Below are positions 17,244 through 26,358 of a stretch of DNA of 64,000 nucleotides, one piece after another (positions within the stretch are counted from its first letter, which is position 1; every line of letters begins with the position of its first letter). The position numbers and the translations under genes are program-made. The stretch spans positions 117,809 to 181,808 of the forward strand of contig CASEDF010000006.1 of assembly GCA_949286705.1 (NCBI GenBank). The letters are read 5' to 3'. A model generated the notes under the pieces. It made no database searches, was not told the DNA's origin, and saw only the letters and a list, made by a program, of their open reading frames with translations. Source of the DNA: an uncultured bacterium. GTDB lineage: Bacteria > Cyanobacteriota > Vampirovibrionia > Gastranaerophilales > Gastranaerophilaceae.

Positions 17244-18881
17244 TTAAAAACTTTTTTCCAATTTGTCCAGTCTTTTATTTATGTCCAGAATTTGTTTGTT
17301 TAATTTGGTATTTTGTTGTTTAAGTGATTTATTTTCGGATTCAAGGTATTTAATTCTGGCTTCAAGGTCGGTAATTTTCACCATGACTTGATTAAAATAT
17401 TTATCCAGTTCTTTAACAGCATTAATAAGAGCATAGAACATTTCGTCCAATCTTATTCTTAAATATCCTTCATCGTCTTTTGTAACGGCAGTCGGGAAAA
17501 CTTTCTGCAAATCCTGAGCAATAACTCCGACTTGCGGATATTTAGTCTCATCTTTTTTGTATGTATAATTATAAATTTTTAATTCACGAATTTTATTAAG
17601 CCCAGCGGTAAAAGTTGAGCCGATATTTTTCAAGCGTCTGTCAGACGGGACAAAATCTTCCCCAGCCATATTATGAAGATCAGTCTTTAATATTGATCTC
17701 CAGCCTGTATCATCATTTTCCATTCTTATTAATGCCAATACGTTACGCCTATCGTCAAAACTCGGTGTCCTTGCATATAATAATGAACCATAACGTCTTG
17801 CTAAAACCACACTACCATCAACAACAAGTCTGCCCGGTATATGAACAATTGTATCTGAAGTTCCTAAATATAATATATTCGCATCATTTGCGGTATCCGC
17901 ACTTCCCTCGCTTGGTCCGGAATTATGGCCAATGCAAGTTTTATTTGAACCGGTAGTAACATAACGACACGCACCCATTCCAACAGCAGTATTATAAGTG
18001 CCAGTTGTAAGAGATAATAAAGATGAAGTTCCATATGCAGTATTGTAGGAAGCATTTGTTACACCTGACATAGATCTATAGCCCATTGCGGTATTACTAA
18101 GTGAGCCTGTAGCATTTGATAATGCCTGATATCCGACAGCCGTAGATGATAAAGGAATAGTGGCATTATTTAATGCCTGATATCCAATTGCAGTATTGCT
18201 ATATCCTAATGTATTATTGGATAATGACTGATATCCGACTGCGGTATTAGCATAACCAAAATTATTCACACCCACAGCACCGCTATTACTATACAATGCT
18301 CTAGTCCCCAAAGCCGTATTATACCGCCCTGCAGTATTACTATATAAGGCAGAGTCTCCCAATGCAGTATTTCCTACACCTGTTGTATTACTCCTTGATG
18401 CGGCATAGCCGAATGCTGTATTTGAACTTCCTGATGTCAGATTTCTGAGTGCTGACAACCCTACTCCTGTGTTTCCTGAACCTGTAGCATTACTGCTATA
18501 TGGACCTCCAAATCTGAATGATCCGTTTGCACCCTCAAGTTCTTCTATCTTTAAATTCGCTGCCAAGCCAACATCCGGATCGCGAAATGATATATATGGT
18601 TTATTGCTATTTAGTGTTTTTATTATTAATTTTGCATCATAATCATTATCATTTTTTTCGTTTTGACCTAACATCGCAGACTGGGTACTGGCTAATCCAA
18701 AATATGCATCACTGTTATTTGAGGCATAACGCCACGGGCTTGTTATATCTATAGTTTTTCTTTTCGTCATCATCGGTGCAAATGCCGCCAGCACTATCGT
18801 CAGTATCAGCATTACCACCATCATCTCGGCTAAGGTGAATGCATAAACTTTACATTTGCAATTATCACTTATGATATTCAT
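17244..18881 (-). CDS. Prepilin N-terminus fused to YadA-like head repeats and a C-terminal S74 auto-chaperone
   Basis: 545 residues with three parts. (1) Residues about 1-40: leader ending VYA, then FTLAEMMVVMLILTIVLAAF, a type IV prepilin signal and helix. (2) About 115-330: repeated units of about 14 residues of the kind SNTAFGYAA, GNTALGDSAL, NTAVGYQSL, as in trimeric-autotransporter heads and phage tail fibres. (3) From residue 413, PSDRRLKNIGS, the Ser-Lys dyad motif of S74 intramolecular chaperones (Ser413, Lys418), then QVGVIAQDLQKVFP and a C-terminal coiled coil (about 475-545). Known S74 domains trimerise phage tail spikes and cut themselves off. No good ribosome site is seen before the ATG. 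Confidence 0.85.
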   Translation of the reverse strand: MNIISDNCKCKVYAFTLAEMMVVMLILTIVLAAFAPMMTKRKTIDITSPWRYASNNSDAYFGLASTQSAMLGQNEKNDNDYDAKLIIKTLNSNKPYISFRDPDVGLAANLKIEELEGANGSFRFGGPYSSNATGSGNTGVGLSALRNLTSGSSNTAFGYAASRSNTTGVGNTALGDSALYSNTAGRYNTALGTRALYSNSGAVGVNNFGYANTAVGYQSLSNNTLGYSNTAIGYQALNNATIPLSSTAVGYQALSNATGSLSNTAMGYRSMSGVTNASYNTAYGTSSLLSLTTGTYNTAVGMGACRYVTTGSNKTCIGHNSGPSEGSADTANDANILYLGTSDTIVHIPGRLVVDGSVVLARRYGSLLYARTPSFDDRRNVLALIRMENDDTGWRSILKTDLHNMAGEDFVPSDRRLKNIGSTFTAGLNKIRELKIYNYTYKKDETKYPQVGVIAQDLQKVFPTAVTKDDEGYLRIRLDEMFYALINAVKELDKYFNQVMVKITDLEARIKYLESENKSLKQQNTKLNKQILDINKRLDKLEKSF

Positions 18882-18957
18882 ATCAATATTATGATAAATT
18901 CGTCATGAAATGTCAATAGATGTCAAATAGGTCTTAATATTTTGTATGGAGGAAACA

Positions 18958-19199
18958 ATGCAAAATATTAAAAAAGTGAAAGAAAGGATTAAGGCTCTTT
19001 TTGTATGGCGTGATGTTACATTTACCTCGTTTGCGGAATTTATGTCAAAAAATATGGGAAGAATTATTCTCAATCAAGTCTTTCTCACAAGCTTTCCAGA
19101 GGCACGATTTCTTTTAAAGAAGTTCTTGAAATAGCTGATATATTGGGGTATGATGTGGTATTCAGTCCCCGTAAAAGTTGGAAAAGTTGGGAAAATTAA
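18958..19199 (+). pseudogene. Frameshifted small HTH (XRE-like) regulator
   Basis: The ATG at 18958 follows GGAGG at 5 bases. Frame 1 reads MQNIKKVKERIKALFVWRD and FAEFMSKNMG, then loses the family pattern and stops at 19134. From about 19059 the next frame reads KNYSQSSLSHKLSRGTISF and then ADILGYDVVFSP, stopping at 19197-19199. Joined, the two halves align along their length with the intact 70-residue HTH protein at 24012-24224 (TQLAQKISQ, NLSQKLKNGTI, LDCIGYTVYFIP). One base is missing around 19056-19061 (GGGAAG). Either a decayed gene or a sequencing error. Confidence 0.8.
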
Positions 19200-19254
19200 A
19201 TTTGTAATTTACTTTGCTTCATGCTAGGATTTGTTTAACAGGGAGAGAAAAAGA

Positions 19255-21732
19255 ATGAAACAAAGTTATTTTCCGCAGGAAATCGAAAAAAAATGGCAAA
19301 AAATCTGGGAAGAATCAGGTGCTTTTAAAACCTTTGATAACAGTGATAAACCGAAATATTACGCACTTTCAATGTTCCCGTATCCGTCAGGGAAACTCCA
19401 TATGGGACACGTCAGAAACTACACCATAACCGACGTTATTGCAAGGTTTAAAAAAGCTCAAGGGTATAACGTTCTTCACCCGATGGGCTGGGACAGCTTC
19501 GGACTTCCGGCAGAGAATGCTGCGATGAAACACGGCGCAGATCCTGAAACCTGGACGGATGAAAACATTGCTTACATGACAAAACAATTAAAAATGCTCG
19601 GGCTTTCTTACGATTGGGACAGAGAAGTCACAACCTGCAAACCTGATTATTACAAATGGACTCAATGGCTGTTTTTACAATTGTATAAAAAAGGTCTTGC
19701 ATACAAAAAAGAAGCTGCAGTTAACTGGTGTGATAATTGCGCAACGGTTCTTGCAAACGAACAGGTAATCGACGGCAAATGCTGGAGATGCGACGGTGAA
19801 GTTGAAAAGAAATATCTGTCGCAATGGTTTTTAAAAATTACCGATTATGCTGATGTTTTGCTGGAAGATTTGGACAAATTGACCGGCTGGGGCGATAATG
19901 TTAAAACAATGCAGGCAAACTGGATTGGCAAATCCCACGGCGCAATTATAAAATTTAAAGTAAAAGAAATTGAAGGGCTTGAAGTTCCTGTTTATACAAC
20001 CCGCCCCGACACGGTTTACGGTATAACATACCTTGTTGTGGCACCCGAATATAAAGATATTGAAAAACTTACAACTCCTGAAAACAAGGCTAAAGTCGAA
20101 GAATACAGAGCAAATGCACGTAAGATGACTGAAATTGAAAGACTTTCAACAGACAGAGTAAAAACGGGCGTGCCTTTAGGAACTCACTGTATTAACCCGT
20201 TTAACGGCGAAGAATTCCCGTTGTGGACAGCGGATTACGCACTTGTTGAATACGGTACAGGTGCTGTTATGGCTGTTCCGACGCATGACACTCGCGACTT
20301 TGACTTTGCTAAAAAATATAATCTTCCTATGAAGGTTGTTATTCAAAATCCTGAAAATTCTTCCGACTGCAAAGATGAGGCTTATACTGAACCCGGTGTT
20401 CTTGTAAATTCAGGCGAATTTACAGGAATTAAAAATGAGGAAGCAAAAAAATTAATTACTGAAAAGGCAGTCAAAGAAGGGTTTGGCGAATTTAAAACTC
20501 AATACAGATTGCGCGACTGGCTGATTTCAAGACAACGCTACTGGGGCGCACCGATTCCTGTTGTATACTGCGACAAATGCGGAATTGTTCCGGTTGATGA
20601 AAAAGATTTGCCGGTATTATTACCGAAAGATGTTGATTTCTCCGTTGTTGGCAAATCACCGATTACAACGTCAAAAACATTTGCGCAGACTACCTGCCCG
20701 CACTGTGGCGGTCCTGCAAGACGCGAAACCGATACTATGGATACATTTATGTGTTCAAGCTGGTATTATTTGAGATATTCCGACGCAAGAAACTCGGAAA
20801 AGCCGTTTGACCGTGATTTAGTAAACAAATGGCTTCCGGTTGACCAGTATGTCGGCGGAATTGAGCATGCAATTTTACACCTTTTATATTCAAGGTTTTT
20901 CACAAAAGCACTGAGAGATCTCGGCTTATTGGATTTTGACGAACCGTTTAAAAATCTTTTAACTCAAGGCATGGTTTTAAAAGACGGGTCTAAAATGTCT
21001 AAATCCAAAGGCAACACTGTAGATCCTGATGAAATATTCGAAAATTACGGAGCTGATACGGCAAGATTGTTTATCCTGTCGGATTCACCACCGGCACGTG
21101 ACTTTGACTGGTCAGATGCAGGTGTTGAGGGCTGTTACAAGTTCTTGAACCGTGTATGGCGGCTTATTGCGTCAAATGAGGAGAATATCTCACTTGATTA
21201 CAAACTGCCCGAAAGACTCAAAAAAGAAAATGACGACCTTGTTCGCACCGTTCATATTGCAATCAAAGGCATTACAAACGATATTTCCAATGATTTTCAA
21301 TTCAATACAGTAATTTCAAAATACAGGGAATTAACGAATGCGATTTATGACTGGCAGGCAAAAAAGCCGCAGCTTGATGACGAAGATAGAGCTGTTTTGA
21401 GTTTTGCAATTGTTTCACTGTTAAAACTTATGTCACCTGTAGCGGTGCATTTGACAGAAGAAGCATGGCATGATTTGGGCGGCAAAACATCAATCCATGA
21501 CGAAAAATGGCTGGAATGGGACGAAAATCTTGCAAAAGCAAGCTCAATTACGCTGGTTGTTCAGATCAACGGAAAAGTTAAAGATAAACTTGAAGTTGAT
21601 GAAGGGCTATCCCAAGATGAACTCAAGCAAGCCGCAATGGAAAGTCCTAAGATTAAGGAATTAATTTCCGGACACGACATCATAAAGGTTATCGTTGTAC
21701 CGAAAAAACTTGTAAATATAGTAATAAAATAG
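19255..21732 (+). CDS. leuS: Leucyl-tRNA synthetase
   Basis: Class I synthetase charging tRNA-Leu. The HIGH motif appears as KLHMGHVRNYT (about residue 45 onward), the editing domain has TTRPDTVYGITYLVVAPEY, and KMSKS appears as GSKMSKSKGNTVDP. A zinc-ribbon-like insertion carries CDKCGIVP and CPHCGGPARRET. The C-terminal domain ends with VVPKKLVNIVIK. 825 residues, normal for the bacterial type. I place the start at ATG 19255 (MKQSYFPQEIEKKW) behind GGGAGAG, not at the upstream TTG 19231. Followed by an intrinsic terminator. Confidence 0.97.
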   Translation: MKQSYFPQEIEKKWQKIWEESGAFKTFDNSDKPKYYALSMFPYPSGKLHMGHVRNYTITDVIARFKKAQGYNVLHPMGWDSFGLPAENAAMKHGADPETWTDENIAYMTKQLKMLGLSYDWDREVTTCKPDYYKWTQWLFLQLYKKGLAYKKEAAVNWCDNCATVLANEQVIDGKCWRCDGEVEKKYLSQWFLKITDYADVLLEDLDKLTGWGDNVKTMQANWIGKSHGAIIKFKVKEIEGLEVPVYTTRPDTVYGITYLVVAPEYKDIEKLTTPENKAKVEEYRANARKMTEIERLSTDRVKTGVPLGTHCINPFNGEEFPLWTADYALVEYGTGAVMAVPTHDTRDFDFAKKYNLPMKVVIQNPENSSDCKDEAYTEPGVLVNSGEFTGIKNEEAKKLITEKAVKEGFGEFKTQYRLRDWLISRQRYWGAPIPVVYCDKCGIVPVDEKDLPVLLPKDVDFSVVGKSPITTSKTFAQTTCPHCGGPARRETDTMDTFMCSSWYYLRYSDARNSEKPFDRDLVNKWLPVDQYVGGIEHAILHLLYSRFFTKALRDLGLLDFDEPFKNLLTQGMVLKDGSKMSKSKGNTVDPDEIFENYGADTARLFILSDSPPARDFDWSDAGVEGCYKFLNRVWRLIASNEENISLDYKLPERLKKENDDLVRTVHIAIKGITNDISNDFQFNTVISKYRELTNAIYDWQAKKPQLDDEDRAVLSFAIVSLLKLMSPVAVHLTEEAWHDLGGKTSIHDEKWLEWDENLAKASSITLVVQINGKVKDKLEVDEGLSQDELKQAAMESPKIKELISGHDIIKVIVVPKKLVNIVIK

Positions 21733-21758
21733 AAAAGAGTCGAAAGGCTCTTTTTTTT
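21733..21758 (+). terminator. Intrinsic terminator of leuS
   Basis: AAAAGAGTC, loop GAAA, GGCTCTTTT and further T residues, right after the leuS stop. Confidence 0.88.
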
Positions 21759-21772
21759 ACATAAAAACTAGT

Positions 21773-21960
21773 GCCAAAGCGTGAGCGAGCAGAGGCTGAA
21801 GGGCTTTGCAAAGGCAAAGGCCGCAACGCCGTTTAATGCGAGCGAGTAAGAAGGCGCGGTCAGAGATTGCAGGATTTTAGCCCCTCTCCCGTCACTACGT
21901 GACACCCTCTCCCCAAAGGGGCGAGGGATAAAATACTGCAACGGCACGGAGTGCGCCCGT
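21773..21960. repeat. Dispersed repeat block in the leuS-sdaAA spacer
   Basis: The 450-base gap between leuS and sdaAA holds no gene. Bases about 21773-21855 (GCCAAAGCGTGAGCGAGCAG and onward) are nearly the reverse complement of about 47436-47522, where they lie in the 5' end of a prepilin reading frame. The following CCCCTCTCCCGTCAC...GGGGCGAGGG stretch (about 21880-21930) is GC-richer than its surroundings and echoes the CCCTCTCCC text at 57355-57420. Confidence 0.75.
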
Positions 21961-22023
21961 TAGGGCTTGTGCAATCCATAGGATTGCAATTTATTTAGCG
22001 TGTTTCTCTTTCTTTTGCCAACG

Positions 22024-22099
22024 TTTTCTTTCTCTTTTCCTCAAGGACTCCGTTTTTTTAATTGAGTATTAAAAAAATGGAGGGAAAAGAGAAAGAAAA
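22024..22099. repeat. Long palindrome (76 bases), MITE- or structured-RNA-like
   Basis: TTTTCTTTCTCTTTTCC (22024-22040) pairs perfectly with 22083-22099, and an inner arm CTCCGTTTTTTTAAT (22048-22062) pairs with 22068-22082 with one mismatch. Together they give over 30 bp of stem with a 5-base loop. It lies between convergent leuS and sdaAA, so it is not needed as either gene's promoter. A small non-autonomous element or a transcribed hairpin are both possible. Confidence 0.7.
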
Positions 22100-22181
22100 T
22101 GCTGATACATACCTATAATAATTTTTATGTAAAAATAAATTACACAATGTGATATAGATTTACTGCCTTTGGCAGTTTAAT

Positions 22182-23063
22182 TTACCCGAACAGTCTTTTC
22201 TGAAGCTCAAGAGCGGTTTTTGTACGCGCAAGCCCGCCTAAAGAGCTTTCTTTTAATGCCGGTGACATCAATTGTCCGGTCTGATCCATTGCGTCTACAA
22301 CTTCGTCCACGGGAATTTTTGATTCCACGCCTGACATTGCCATCTCACACGCAGTCATAGCAATAATCGCCATAAAAGGATTCCTTTTAACACAAGGAAC
22401 CTCAACCAGTCCGCATACAGGATCGCAGGTTAAGCCTAAAATATTTTTCAAAGCCAGAGCTACCGCGTTCAAAACCTGTTTCGGCGGACTTCCCAATAAT
22501 TGTGTAACAGCACCGGCAGCCATAGCTGCAGCCGCTCCGCATTCGGCTTGACAACCGGCAACGGCACCTGCTAATGACACTTTTGCGGAAATTATTCTTC
22601 CGATTTCACCGGCTGTTATAAGTGCATTAACCTGTCTTTCTTCTGATATATTAAAATCTTCGGCAATCGCTATAATCACAGCCGGAACAATCCCGCAGGA
22701 ACCGGCTGTCGGACAGGCTACGATTTTTCCCATTCTTATATTTTCTTCACTTGTTGCAAGCGCATAAGTAAGAATTTTTTCAAATGTTTTGCCAAAAACT
22801 GCCGGCCGCTCCGCAAAACGCTTTTGCAATTTAGCGCAATCATTCCCGCACATACCGCTCATTGATAATTCGGTTGATTGAAGCCCGGTTCTGATTGCCT
22901 CTTTCATTGCCTGAAGGCTTTCCATAGCACATTTCCTGACTTTGTTCACAGGAACTTCGCACCACTCGGACTCATATGCCTGTGCGATCTGCCAGATGCG
23001 TTTTCCTCTGGCATCACACTCCTCTAATAACTGTTCAAATGTATTTATACCTTTTGTTTCCAT
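22182..23063 (-). CDS. sdaAA: L-serine ammonia-lyase (iron-sulfur type), alpha subunit
   Basis: Deaminates L-serine to pyruvate and ammonia. The cluster-binding cysteines expected for the alpha chain are visible in CPTAGSCGIVPAV (about residue 115 on) and CDPVCGLVEVPC (about 210 on); SMSGMCGNDCAKL carries further cysteines. 293 residues, normal for the split form. Starts one base after the beta-subunit stop, so it is co-translated with sdaAB. Serine breakdown to pyruvate suits a fermentative lifestyle. Confidence 0.95.
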   Translation of the reverse strand: METKGINTFEQLLEECDARGKRIWQIAQAYESEWCEVPVNKVRKCAMESLQAMKEAIRTGLQSTELSMSGMCGNDCAKLQKRFAERPAVFGKTFEKILTYALATSEENIRMGKIVACPTAGSCGIVPAVIIAIAEDFNISEERQVNALITAGEIGRIISAKVSLAGAVAGCQAECGAAAAMAAGAVTQLLGSPPKQVLNAVALALKNILGLTCDPVCGLVEVPCVKRNPFMAIIAMTACEMAMSGVESKIPVDEVVDAMDQTGQLMSPALKESSLGGLARTKTALELQKRLFG

Positions 23064-23732
23064 TTATTCTTCCAATTTCTTTATGTAACTTACAAAATAA
23101 ACTCTGTCGATTTTTTTGACAGATTCAATAACATCATTGTCCAAATCGCCGTCAATACAAATACACATTGAAGCTTCTTCACCTTTTGCATATCTGTCAC
23201 AGTGAAGTGAAGCAATATTAATATTTTTTGCCTGAATTAACGACGTAACTTTTGAAATCATGCCCGGAATATCGTCATATACAATCATTAAAGTATTGTA
23301 TTTTCCGCTGAGCTTGACTGAAAATCCGTCGATTGTTCTTACGACAACCTCACCTGCGCCCACGGATTCTCCGTAAATATCCATAGTTCTGCCGTTTTCA
23401 AATATAAAGTCAACCGAATTCGGATGTTTCTTAAAGTCTTCATAGTATTCAAATTTGTATTCAATATTTTTTGAAATTTCATCGTCAAAAATATTTTTTA
23501 TACGTCTGTCATCGACCGATAAGCCCAAAACACCTGCAAGCAACCCTTTTTCAGTACCATGCCCTTTACCTGTTTGAGCGTATGAATTAAAAAGTTTGAA
23601 GGTAACTTTTTTAGGCGTTTCGCCGTAAATATTACGTGCCAAAAGCCCGAGTCTGACCGCACCTGCGGTGTGAGAACTTGAGGGACCAATCATTATCGGC
23701 GATATTATATCGAAAATAGATGTCTGTTTCAT
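23064..23732 (-). CDS. sdaAB: L-serine ammonia-lyase, beta subunit
   Basis: Partner of sdaAA. It begins TSIFDIISPIMIGPSSSHTAGAVRLG, the hallmark of the beta domain, and ends with an ACT domain (about 150-222, YNTLMIVYDDIPGMISKVTSLI) that commonly binds an amino acid. I place the start at ATG 23732 (MKQTSIFD) behind GGAGA, giving 222 residues; the longer frame would begin at a TTG without a site. Confidence 0.95.
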   Translation of the reverse strand: MKQTSIFDIISPIMIGPSSSHTAGAVRLGLLARNIYGETPKKVTFKLFNSYAQTGKGHGTEKGLLAGVLGLSVDDRRIKNIFDDEISKNIEYKFEYYEDFKKHPNSVDFIFENGRTMDIYGESVGAGEVVVRTIDGFSVKLSGKYNTLMIVYDDIPGMISKVTSLIQAKNINIASLHCDRYAKGEEASMCICIDGDLDNDVIESVKKIDRVYFVSYIKKLEE

Positions 23733-23867
23733 GTTAATCTCCAACTACAATTATATCATTAAAATTTATTAATAAAAAATGTAAAGGTTTTATTAAAATT
23801 ACGCAATTATTTAAAAAATTATGTTTTTATATATGTGTGTAGTTTATTTTTGTGTGCAAGGAGTATT

Positions 23868-24011
23868 ATGTTTAGCCCTGAATTTATGAAATATTTGATT
23901 AATTACCAGAAAAACGATTTTAAACCGGAAGAAATACCCCCTAAAGAAATCCGCTTTGACTCAAAAAAAGGCGGCCGCCTTGCTGAAATCATTTTGACCG
24001 TTAATAAATAA
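23868..24011 (+). CDS. Small hypothetical protein, 47 aa
   Basis: Encodes 47 residues beginning MFSPEFMKYLINYQKNDF, with a good ribosome site (AAGGAG, 6 bases before the ATG). Proline/charge-rich middle, Gly-Gly-Arg near the end, hydrophobic close LAEIILTV. Its stop abuts the stop of the opposite-strand HTH gene. No family recognised. It resembles small genes linked to HTH regulators, but a functional link is only a guess. Confidence 0.55.
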   Translation: MFSPEFMKYLINYQKNDFKPEEIPPKEIRFDSKKGGRLAEIILTVNK

Positions 24012-24224
24012 TTATTTTGTTTTAGGGATAAAATATACAGTATATCCGATGCAATCAAGGATAATTTCAATTTCCTTTGCGTTTATCGTGCCGTTTTTGA
24101 GCTTTTGAGATAAATTTTGGATTGTGTAATGCTTGTTTTTAGACTGTGAGATTTTTTGCGCAAGCTGTGTTAAAGTTACATCTGTATCTATCAATATTTT
24201 TTTAATTTCTTTACTTATGTCCAT
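24012..24224 (-). CDS. Small XRE-like HTH protein, 70 aa
   Basis: A single helix-turn-helix domain: VTLTQLAQKISQSKNKHYTIQNLSQKLKNGTINAKEIEIILDCIGY, where the second helix and the GTI turn resemble LLG-type XRE repressors. No other domain is present, so it would be a compact DNA-binding regulator. Intact relative of the frameshifted gene at 18958. Its promoter region faces the prepilin gene at 24319 (divergent, 94 bases apart), so it may regulate that gene or itself. Confidence 0.75.
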   Translation of the reverse strand: MDISKEIKKILIDTDVTLTQLAQKISQSKNKHYTIQNLSQKLKNGTINAKEIEIILDCIGYTVYFIPKTK

Positions 24225-24318
24225 AGGTAAAGTTTATACTAATTTGTAAAATATATTGACTTTTTAAAATAATAATTTAAAATTAAATATATAATTTAAT
24301 ATTGATTAAGGAGACTAT

Positions 24319-25086
24319 ATGAAAAAAGCTTTTACACTTGCGGAGGTTTTAATTACTCTTGGCATAATCGGCGTTGTGGCGGCGATGACTATTCCGACAT
24401 TGATTGCCAAATATCAAGAACGGCAGATTGTTTCACAATTAACAAAAGCTTATGCAGTACTTTCAAATGCCTACACAATGGTTAAAGCCGAATATGGAGA
24501 CCTTAGTTCATGGGGTTTAAAAGCAACAAATACAGGTGAAACTGACGAAAACGGCCATATAATATATGATTACAGTGCAAATAAACTATTATCCGAGCGC
24601 TTTCAAAAATACCTAAAGGTATCAAAAGTATGTGAAATAGGAAAAGTTTGTTATCCCGGAGCACATTACAATCTAGCCGGAGTAAAACTTAGTGAAGAAA
24701 ATCAAGTTGCAACAGAAGAACCCGGTGTAAGTGCCTCACCTGACGCCAGAATGTTTTTACAAGACGGAACATACATTGAGTTTGGCTGGTTTTCAAATAA
24801 TCAAGGAAGCATAATGGTAACCGTCCCGACCGGAAATGACGTAATACATGGCAAAAATACTTTTTATTTTGTATTTAACAATGACAAATTTGTACCAGAA
24901 GGGAAAGCAAATGGCTACCCGGAAATACATACTTTTGACAAATGTGATCCTGAAAGTTCCGGAACCTTATCTACTATTGGCAGAGGATGCGCTGCATGGG
25001 TTCTGTATAACAAAAATCTTGACTATATGCACTGTCGCGAAAAATTATCATGGGATGGGGCACATAGCTGTAAAGAGGCAAAATAG
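24319..25086 (+). CDS. Type IV prepilin-like protein
   Basis: Leader MKKA then FTLAEVLITL and a hydrophobic helix to about residue 28, then a 225-residue extracellular domain with six cysteines (CEIGKVCYPG, DKCDPES, GRGCAAW, MHCRE, SCKEAK), probably in disulfides. The segment FLQDGTYIEFGW and the later VNG-like DGxx turns are common to the prepilins in this window. Good site AAGGAG 8 bases before the ATG. Residue -1 of the cleavage site is Ala. Confidence 0.85.
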   Translation: MKKAFTLAEVLITLGIIGVVAAMTIPTLIAKYQERQIVSQLTKAYAVLSNAYTMVKAEYGDLSSWGLKATNTGETDENGHIIYDYSANKLLSERFQKYLKVSKVCEIGKVCYPGAHYNLAGVKLSEENQVATEEPGVSASPDARMFLQDGTYIEFGWFSNNQGSIMVTVPTGNDVIHGKNTFYFVFNNDKFVPEGKANGYPEIHTFDKCDPESSGTLSTIGRGCAAWVLYNKNLDYMHCREKLSWDGAHSCKEAK

Positions 25087-25559
25087 TCTGTAGTTAGTAG
25101 ATTGAGCATATTTGCCCAACTTGAGATCCTGCGGGAAACCGGACATTTTTCACAAAATCAAAGATTTTTGAAAAAGTAGTCAAACGAGTTCAGGATGACA
25201 GTTAATTGTTGTGACTTTGGCACTTTACAATGACATACATGGCTTTCATCAAAACTACCAAACATGCCTACGTGCGTAGCACAAAAAAAAGAGCCTTAAA
25301 ATTAAGACCCTTTGGAATAACTTTCATCATTCCTCGTAAATAGTGTGAAGTGTAGTGTGTGTGCTTAAAATTTTCCGTGATTCCTCAATTTTAAGCGTAC
25401 CTCGTGTTTACATATATATAAAAAATTTTCAGTATATATTATTGCTATATTTTTGACATACATGCCGCTCTTTGTTACAAAATTTAATAAAACACGCAAA
25501 ACCACTTTGTTTTTGGCACAAAAACGGGTATTATAGAATATAAAAGAGGAGAAAATTAT
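25087..25559. other. Spacer with repeat fragments and an inverted repeat, no gene seen
   Basis: About 470 bases. GAGATCCTGCGGG and GTTCAGGATGACA (25124-25201) belong to the dispersed repeat families seen near 7.6 and 47.5 kb. GCTTAAAATT at 25363-25372 pairs perfectly with 25387-25396. An imperfect hairpin lies at about 25286-25312. The last 50 bases form an AT-rich leader to surE with AGAGGAG as ribosome site. No coding frame is convincing. Confidence 0.55.
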
Positions 25560-26354
25560 ATGAACATATTAATTTCAAATGATGACGGAATTGCAGCTAA
25601 TGGTATAAGAGCATTAACCGAAGAATTATCAAAATATCACGATGTATATGTAGTGGCACCTGATAGAGAAAGAAGCGCTGCAGGGCACTCATTAACCCTT
25701 CATACGCCTTTAAGAGTTGAAGAACTGGAAGAAACACGTTCCGGTGCAAAGCGTACATGGGTTACAAACGGCACACCCGGAGACTGCGTAAAACTAGGTA
25801 TCAATGCAATTTTAGCGCCCGAAGAACAGCCCGATTTTGTAATCTCAGGGATTAACCACGGTCCGAATTTAGGTTCCGACATTTTATATTCCGGTACGGT
25901 AAGCTGTGCTATGGAAGGCGCAATGCTTGGGGTTCCGAGTATTGCAGTGTCATTAGCCAGTATGCATTCCGAATATGAAGATTTCAAATATACCGCAAAA
26001 TTTGTGGTATCACTTTTGAATAAATTAAAAGATTTCAAATTCCCGCCTAAAATGCTTTTGAATGTAAATGTCCCGTCAATTGATGAAGACGACATTTTAG
26101 GCGTTGCAATAACCGAACTCGGCAGAAAAATGTTTACAGATAACTACGAAAAAAGAATTGACCCGAGAGGAAAAGTTTACTACTGGATGGCAGGCGAGCT
26201 TATAAGCGAACCTTCAACCGCAAATACGGATATTGCAGCCGTCAGAAACAATAAAATTTCAATCACGCCTGTTACCTTTGAAATGACAAGAAAAGAAACA
26301 ATGTCTGATCTGGAAGGTATTTTGTGCAAAGGCGACAGCTGCGACTGGATTTAA
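25560..26354 (+). CDS. surE: 5'/3'-nucleotidase SurE
   Basis: Metal-dependent phosphatase acting on nucleoside monophosphates, linked to stationary survival. Starts MNILISNDDGIAANGIRAL, with the metal-binding DD at 8-9, then VVAPDRERSAAGHSLTLHTPL and VISGINHGPNLGSDILYSGTV, all family hallmarks. 264 residues, normal. Monocistronic as far as can be seen; convergent with the SPOR gene, 4 bases between stops. Confidence 0.95.
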   Translation: MNILISNDDGIAANGIRALTEELSKYHDVYVVAPDRERSAAGHSLTLHTPLRVEELEETRSGAKRTWVTNGTPGDCVKLGINAILAPEEQPDFVISGINHGPNLGSDILYSGTVSCAMEGAMLGVPSIAVSLASMHSEYEDFKYTAKFVVSLLNKLKDFKFPPKMLLNVNVPSIDEDDILGVAITELGRKMFTDNYEKRIDPRGKVYYWMAGELISEPSTANTDIAAVRNNKISITPVTFEMTRKETMSDLEGILCKGDSCDWI

Positions 26355-26358
26355 AATT

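Noticed and set aside
25286..25312. Terminator after the 24319 prepilin
   Set aside because: The hairpin has mismatches and its T-run would suit the opposite strand, where no gene ends; left as part of the spacer.
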